This document shows positions 5,372 through 7,437 of a stretch of 7,437 nucleotides of DNA, one piece after another (the first letter of the stretch is position 1; every line of letters starts with the position of its first letter). Under the pieces are notes generated by a model, which made no database searches, was not told the origin of the DNA, and worked only from the letters and a program-made list of their open reading frames with translations. The stretch comes from Pseudomonadota bacterium. Lineage in GTDB: Bacteria > Pseudomonadota > Alphaproteobacteria > Rhizobiales > Kaistiaceae. Where the stretch lies: the NCBI GenBank assembly GCA_023391905.1, contig JAEWAD010000129.1:1-7437 (forward strand), written 5' to 3'. Made by a program: the position numbers and the translations under genes.

Positions 5372-5541
5372 TTCAAAAAACCCAGTCTCGATACGCGCCG
5401 GAAAGATGCTCCCATGAATTGAGCCAGCTTAGTGGCTGGACCACAAGTGGCGAACCGATCCTGCTCGCAAATATGTTTACGCCGCGTAATCGGAGGGCGC
5501 GCGCAGGTGACGGAGGCTGGACGGCATGGCATGGTCGCGCC

Positions 5542-6441
5542 ATGCGCACCTTCCTTCTCTGCCTCGCCCTCTGCCTTCCCACGCTGTCGCAGGCCCTCGA
5601 TCTCGGCGTTCCCGCCGATCGGGCTCTGGTCGCCGGCCCCGTCTCCGATACGCCGCCGCATCTGACCCGGGTCAACATCATCGACGGCACGGATGATCGC
5701 GATTCGCTCACCGCGATCGGGCCGTCGCTCGGCCTGTCGCGCGGCGAGATGAGCCGGATCCGCCAGGTTTCGGGCTATGTCGGCTGCCTGTCGCCGTCGC
5801 CGTCGGTCGGCTCGGGCGCGCTGTTCCTGACCAACCAGCAGATCCTGACCGCCGCGCATGTCTTCTTCGAGCCGTCGGGCAAGCGGCGCTGGAAGTGCTT
5901 CTTCCGGCCGCAGAGCCCCGGCGGGCCGATGATCGACCTCGTCGTCGACGATGGCACGAAATTCGGCTCGAAGCGGCCGAAGGCGGGATCGAACAATGAC
6001 TGGGCGATCGTGCGGCTGGTCGAGCCCGTCGCCGGCGCCGTGCCGTTCCCGGTCGCGCCGGAGGTACCGGTCCGAAACGGCGACAAGCTGGTCGTCATCA
6101 GCGCGCATCCGGCCGACATGGAAAAGGAAGTCGACAAGGACATTCCCGTCGCGCAGGGCTGCCGCGTGCGGCGCGCCATCGACAAGTCGCGCTCGGCGGC
6201 GGCGACCTCGTTCTTCCGCACGGATTGCGACGCGACGGGCGCCTCGTCCGGCGGCATGCACCTCTCGCGCGTCAACGGCGAGCTGGTGTTCCGCGGCATC
6301 ACGATCACGACAGGACCGTGGCGGGATCCCCGCTACAAGGGCGCCCCTTACAGCGAGAAGGGCGGCAGCGTCACGACCGCGCTCGGGACCGACGCTGCCA
6401 TTCTGGATGCGGGCCGCGCCTTTGCCTCGGGCGGCTTCTGA
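5542..6441 (+). CDS. Secreted trypsin-like serine protease (S1 type)
   Basis: This encodes 299 residues. A signal peptide occupies residues 1-18 (MRTFLLCLALCLPTLSQA), so it acts in the periplasm or outside. The catalytic triad is visible: H106 in ILTAAHVFF after GSGALFLTNQQ, D153 in NNDWAIVRL, and S236 in DATGASSGGMH. GASSGG replaces the usual G(D/N)SGG but keeps the Ser-Gly-Gly. Four cysteines of the mature part (82, 119, 207, 229) could form two disulfides; C229 sits before the serine as in trypsins. The first 60 mature residues are a possible propeptide-like region (TRVNIIDGTDDRDSL...). The ATG at 5542 is chosen for the signal peptide. The frame is open upstream to a TTG at 5419, and no good ribosome binding site is at the right distance. 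Target proteins are unknown. Confidence 0.88.
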   Translation: MRTFLLCLALCLPTLSQALDLGVPADRALVAGPVSDTPPHLTRVNIIDGTDDRDSLTAIGPSLGLSRGEMSRIRQVSGYVGCLSPSPSVGSGALFLTNQQILTAAHVFFEPSGKRRWKCFFRPQSPGGPMIDLVVDDGTKFGSKRPKAGSNNDWAIVRLVEPVAGAVPFPVAPEVPVRNGDKLVVISAHPADMEKEVDKDIPVAQGCRVRRAIDKSRSAAATSFFRTDCDATGASSGGMHLSRVNGELVFRGITITTGPWRDPRYKGAPYSEKGGSVTTALGTDAAILDAGRAFASGGF

Positions 6442-6454
6442 TTAGGCGGACGGA

Positions 6455-6479
6455 GCGGCTGGCGCATCAGCGCTGCCGC
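6455..6479. terminator. GC-rich hairpin between convergent protease and DUF1127 genes
   Basis: GCGGC (6455-6459) pairs with GCCGC (6475-6479), and inside it GCGC (6462-6465) with GCGC (6470-6473), leaving the loop ATCA that contains the DUF1127 stop codon. It lies just after the protease stop at 6441. No T-run follows in either direction, so it is at best a weak bidirectional terminator or an RNA-stabilising hairpin. Confidence 0.3.
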
Positions 6480-6616
6480 GCGCCGCTGACATAGGCGTCG
6501 ATATCCTCGCGCGAGACGCCGATGTCGTGCAGCATCCGGTCGTCCATCGACAACAGCATGTTGCGCGCCTTGCGATGGCGGAACCAGCGGGTCAGGCCGT
6601 TCGTGTTCTGGGACAT
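6467..6616 (-). CDS. DUF1127 small protein
   Basis: This encodes 49 residues of the DUF1127 (YjiS-like, PF06568) family. The core reads RWFRHRKARNMLLSMDDRMLHDIGVSREDIDAY across residues 10-42, with the signature M/LDDRMLxDIGVSRxDI at 24-39. It is short and arginine-rich, without a signal peptide, so cytosolic. Family members in alphaproteobacteria are often numerous and stress- or nutrient-regulated; some affect phosphate, carbon or RNA metabolism, but no general reaction is known. The start is supported by AGGAG six bases upstream. It is convergent with the protease gene. Three dyads in the 113 bases upstream suggest tight transcriptional control. Confidence 0.92.
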   Translation of the reverse strand: MSQNTNGLTRWFRHRKARNMLLSMDDRMLHDIGVSREDIDAYVSGARQR

Positions 6617-6660
6617 GGTCTTCTCCTCTCAAGGCTTCGGCCGTGATGGCCGGCGGCGGC

Positions 6661-6666
6661 TTGATA
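6661..6666 (-). promoter_or_regulatory. Putative -10 element of the DUF1127 gene
   Basis: TATCAA on the minus strand (4 of 6 to TATAAT), within TCCTATCAAG. Transcription would start near 6654. No recognisable -35 hexamer lies 17 bases upstream; instead the CRP/FNR-like dyad would be centred at about -41.5, the position used by activators that replace a -35 box. Confidence 0.35.
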
Positions 6667-6672
6667 GGAGAA

Positions 6673-6688
6673 ATCCGGCCGGCCGGAT
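6673..6688. repeat. 16-bp perfect palindrome in the DUF1127 promoter
   Basis: ATCCGGCCGGCCGGAT is its own reverse complement. Its centre would be near -26.5 relative to the predicted start, between the -10 and the activator-like site, where a bound dimer would block RNA polymerase. It shares its last base with the neighbouring CRP/FNR-like site. Confidence 0.55.
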
Positions 6689-6703
6689 GTGATGCGGGTC
6701 ACG
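6688..6703. promoter_or_regulatory. CRP/FNR-superfamily-like operator
   Basis: TGTGA (6688-6692), six bases, then TCACG (6699-6703) match the E. coli CRP consensus TGTGA-N6-TCACA at 9 of 10 bases. The binding protein in this organism is unknown, and alphaproteobacterial CRP-like proteins may prefer other sequences. Its centre (6695.5) lies about 41.5 bases from the predicted DUF1127 start. Confidence 0.45.
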
Positions 6704-6704
6704 C

Positions 6705-6720
6705 AGCGTAAGGTTGCGCT
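6705..6720. repeat. Imperfect inverted repeat after the MFS gene
   Basis: AGCGTAA (6705-6711) and TTGCGCT (6714-6720) are inverted copies with one mismatch around GG. It is 9 bases past the MFS stop codon on the minus strand and upstream of the DUF1127 operator. It could be part of a weak terminator (no T-run) or a further operator half. Confidence 0.3.
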
Positions 6721-6729
6721 CGCCGGGGA

Positions 6730-7437
6730 TCAGCCGAGATGGACGGCAGCGGCGCTGCTCGCGCTCGTCGCGCCCTCGAAGCGCGGCAGCAGGTAGATGC
6801 AGGCGACGGCCGGCAGCGTGATCAGCGCGAAGGCGATCGCGAGCGCTGGCAGGCCGTACTGGATGAAGGGCGCGACCAGCGCGGTGCCGATCGTCGGCAG
6901 CAGCGTGATGGCGAGCATCAGCGCCGCCGAGCCGCGCGCCTCGTCCGGCGCAGAGGCCGCGAGCGATTTGACGAAGCCGACGCCGCCGCGCAGGCCGAGC
7001 CCCGCCGTCACCGGCAGCATGATCACGAGCAGGACGACGACGCTGGAGCCGCCGGCGAAGGCATAGGCGAGGAGGGCGAGCGCCGAGGCGCCGACCAGCA
7101 GCGTGCCGATCGTCACCAGCCGCTCCGGGCCCCAGCGATTGACGAAGATGCCGGCGAGGTTGGACGTCACCACGAACATCGCCACGCTCAGGAGCTGGAA
7201 GACGACGAAGGCGTTGACCGAGCTGCCCATCGTCTCGACCATCACGTAAGGCGCGCTGAACACGAAGGTGATCAGGCCGCCGAGGATCAGCGCGTGGCTG
7301 AGCGCGTAGCGCAGATAGGGCGCGTTGCGGAGCAGGCCGAGATAGCTGCCGGGCTTGGCGTCGGCGTCGCGCTCCGGCATCGAGGGCAGCAGCGACGGCC
7401 GCACCAGGATGACGAGGCCGACGGCCGCGCCCAGGAC
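6730..7437 (-). CDS. MFS transporter, C-terminal half (5' end outside window)
   Basis: An open frame of 235 residues runs from the window edge to the stop at 6730; the start lies beyond 7437. It begins in what should be transmembrane helix 6 (VLGAAVGLVILV), then a charged cytoplasmic loop (RPSLLPSMPERDADAKPGSY), then six hydrophobic segments matching helices 7-12: YALSHALILGGLITFVFSAP, VVFQLLSVAMFVVTSNLAG, LVTIGTLLVGASALALLAY, VVVLLVIMLPVTAGLGL, ALMLAITLLPTIGTALVAP and LAIAFALITLPAVACIYLL. NRWGPERLVTIG in the loop between helices 8 and 9 is the MFS A-like motif of the second half. The SAPYVMVE segment in helix 7 resembles Bcr/CflA-type drug exporters (DHA1), so an exporter of small molecules is likely; the substrate is unknown. 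The apparent GTG start at 7404 is internal. Confidence 0.88.
   Translation of the reverse strand, partial: VLGAAVGLVILVRPSLLPSMPERDADAKPGSYLGLLRNAPYLRYALSHALILGGLITFVFSAPYVMVETMGSSVNAFVVFQLLSVAMFVVTSNLAGIFVNRWGPERLVTIGTLLVGASALALLAYAFAGGSSVVVLLVIMLPVTAGLGLRGGVGFVKSLAASAPDEARGSAALMLAITLLPTIGTALVAPFIQYGLPALAIAFALITLPAVACIYLLPRFEGATSASSAAAVHLG

Noticed and set aside
5424..5439. Small inverted repeat CCAGC/GCTGG between the desaturase and protease genes.
   Set aside because: A 5-bp stem with a 6-base loop is expected by chance in GC-rich DNA; I also found no convincing -35/-10 pair in 5372-5541 for either gene.
5526..5541. ATG at 5526, nine bases after GGAGG (5512-5516), out of frame with the protease.
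   Set aside because: It would give an arginine-rich peptide of about 57 residues with no domain. The good spacing was noted, but the protease frame is the coding one.
5362..6261. 299-codon frame on the minus strand opposite the protease gene.
   Set aside because: It is antisense to a gene with a full catalytic triad and signal peptide; the composition is typical of shadow frames and it lacks any recognisable motif.
1..7437. Search for CRISPR arrays, insertion sequences, integrases and toxin-antitoxin pairs.
   Set aside because: No regularly spaced repeats, transposase or integrase motifs were seen. The divergent XRE regulators lack a toxin-like partner; the sulfotransferase does not resemble a known toxin.

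Overview
The window looks like chromosomal DNA from a GC-rich alphaproteobacterium, most likely of the order Hyphomicrobiales (Rhizobiales). The grounds are strong G/C preference at third codon positions, short XRE-type regulators ending in the GVIF...GGPGVRLR signature, a 49-residue DUF1127 protein, a PHO-box-like promoter in 11-bp steps, and -35/-10 pairs of the alphaproteobacterial type. The genus cannot be fixed from sequence alone. No insertion sequence, phage, plasmid or CRISPR signature is visible.

Layout, left to right. (1) 51-2418: a secreted 735-residue beta-propeller protein with a phytase-like esterase domain (minus strand). It has a terminator at its 3' end and three PhoB-type half-sites in front of its start. 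(2) 2477-2805: a tRNA operon with two near-identical tRNA-Lys(CUU) genes, a promoter and a strong rho-independent terminator. (3) 2852-3219: a perfect dyad followed by a small, unrecognised membrane protein gene. (4) 3216-4796: a short sulfotransferase-family gene behind one XRE-like regulator gene (minus strand), with a second, related XRE regulator running divergently (plus strand). The space between the two regulators holds an inverted 9-bp repeat. (5) 4805-5371: a fatty acid hydroxylase / sterol desaturase family membrane enzyme (minus). (6) 5542-6441: a secreted trypsin-like serine protease (plus). (7) 6467-6703: a DUF1127 gene (minus) with an unusually structured promoter region: a CRP/FNR-like operator, a 16-bp palindrome and a third dyad. 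(8) 6730-7437: the C-terminal half of an MFS transporter (minus), cut by the window edge.

The genes do not form one pathway. Most are single transcription units facing each other or away from each other. The only likely operon is regulator plus sulfotransferase. The most informative signals are regulatory: the probable phosphate-starvation control of the phytase-like gene, the paired regulators next to the sulfotransferase, and the dyads upstream of DUF1127. I see no clear candidate for an entirely new biological system. The regulator/sulfotransferase cassette is the least explained part.
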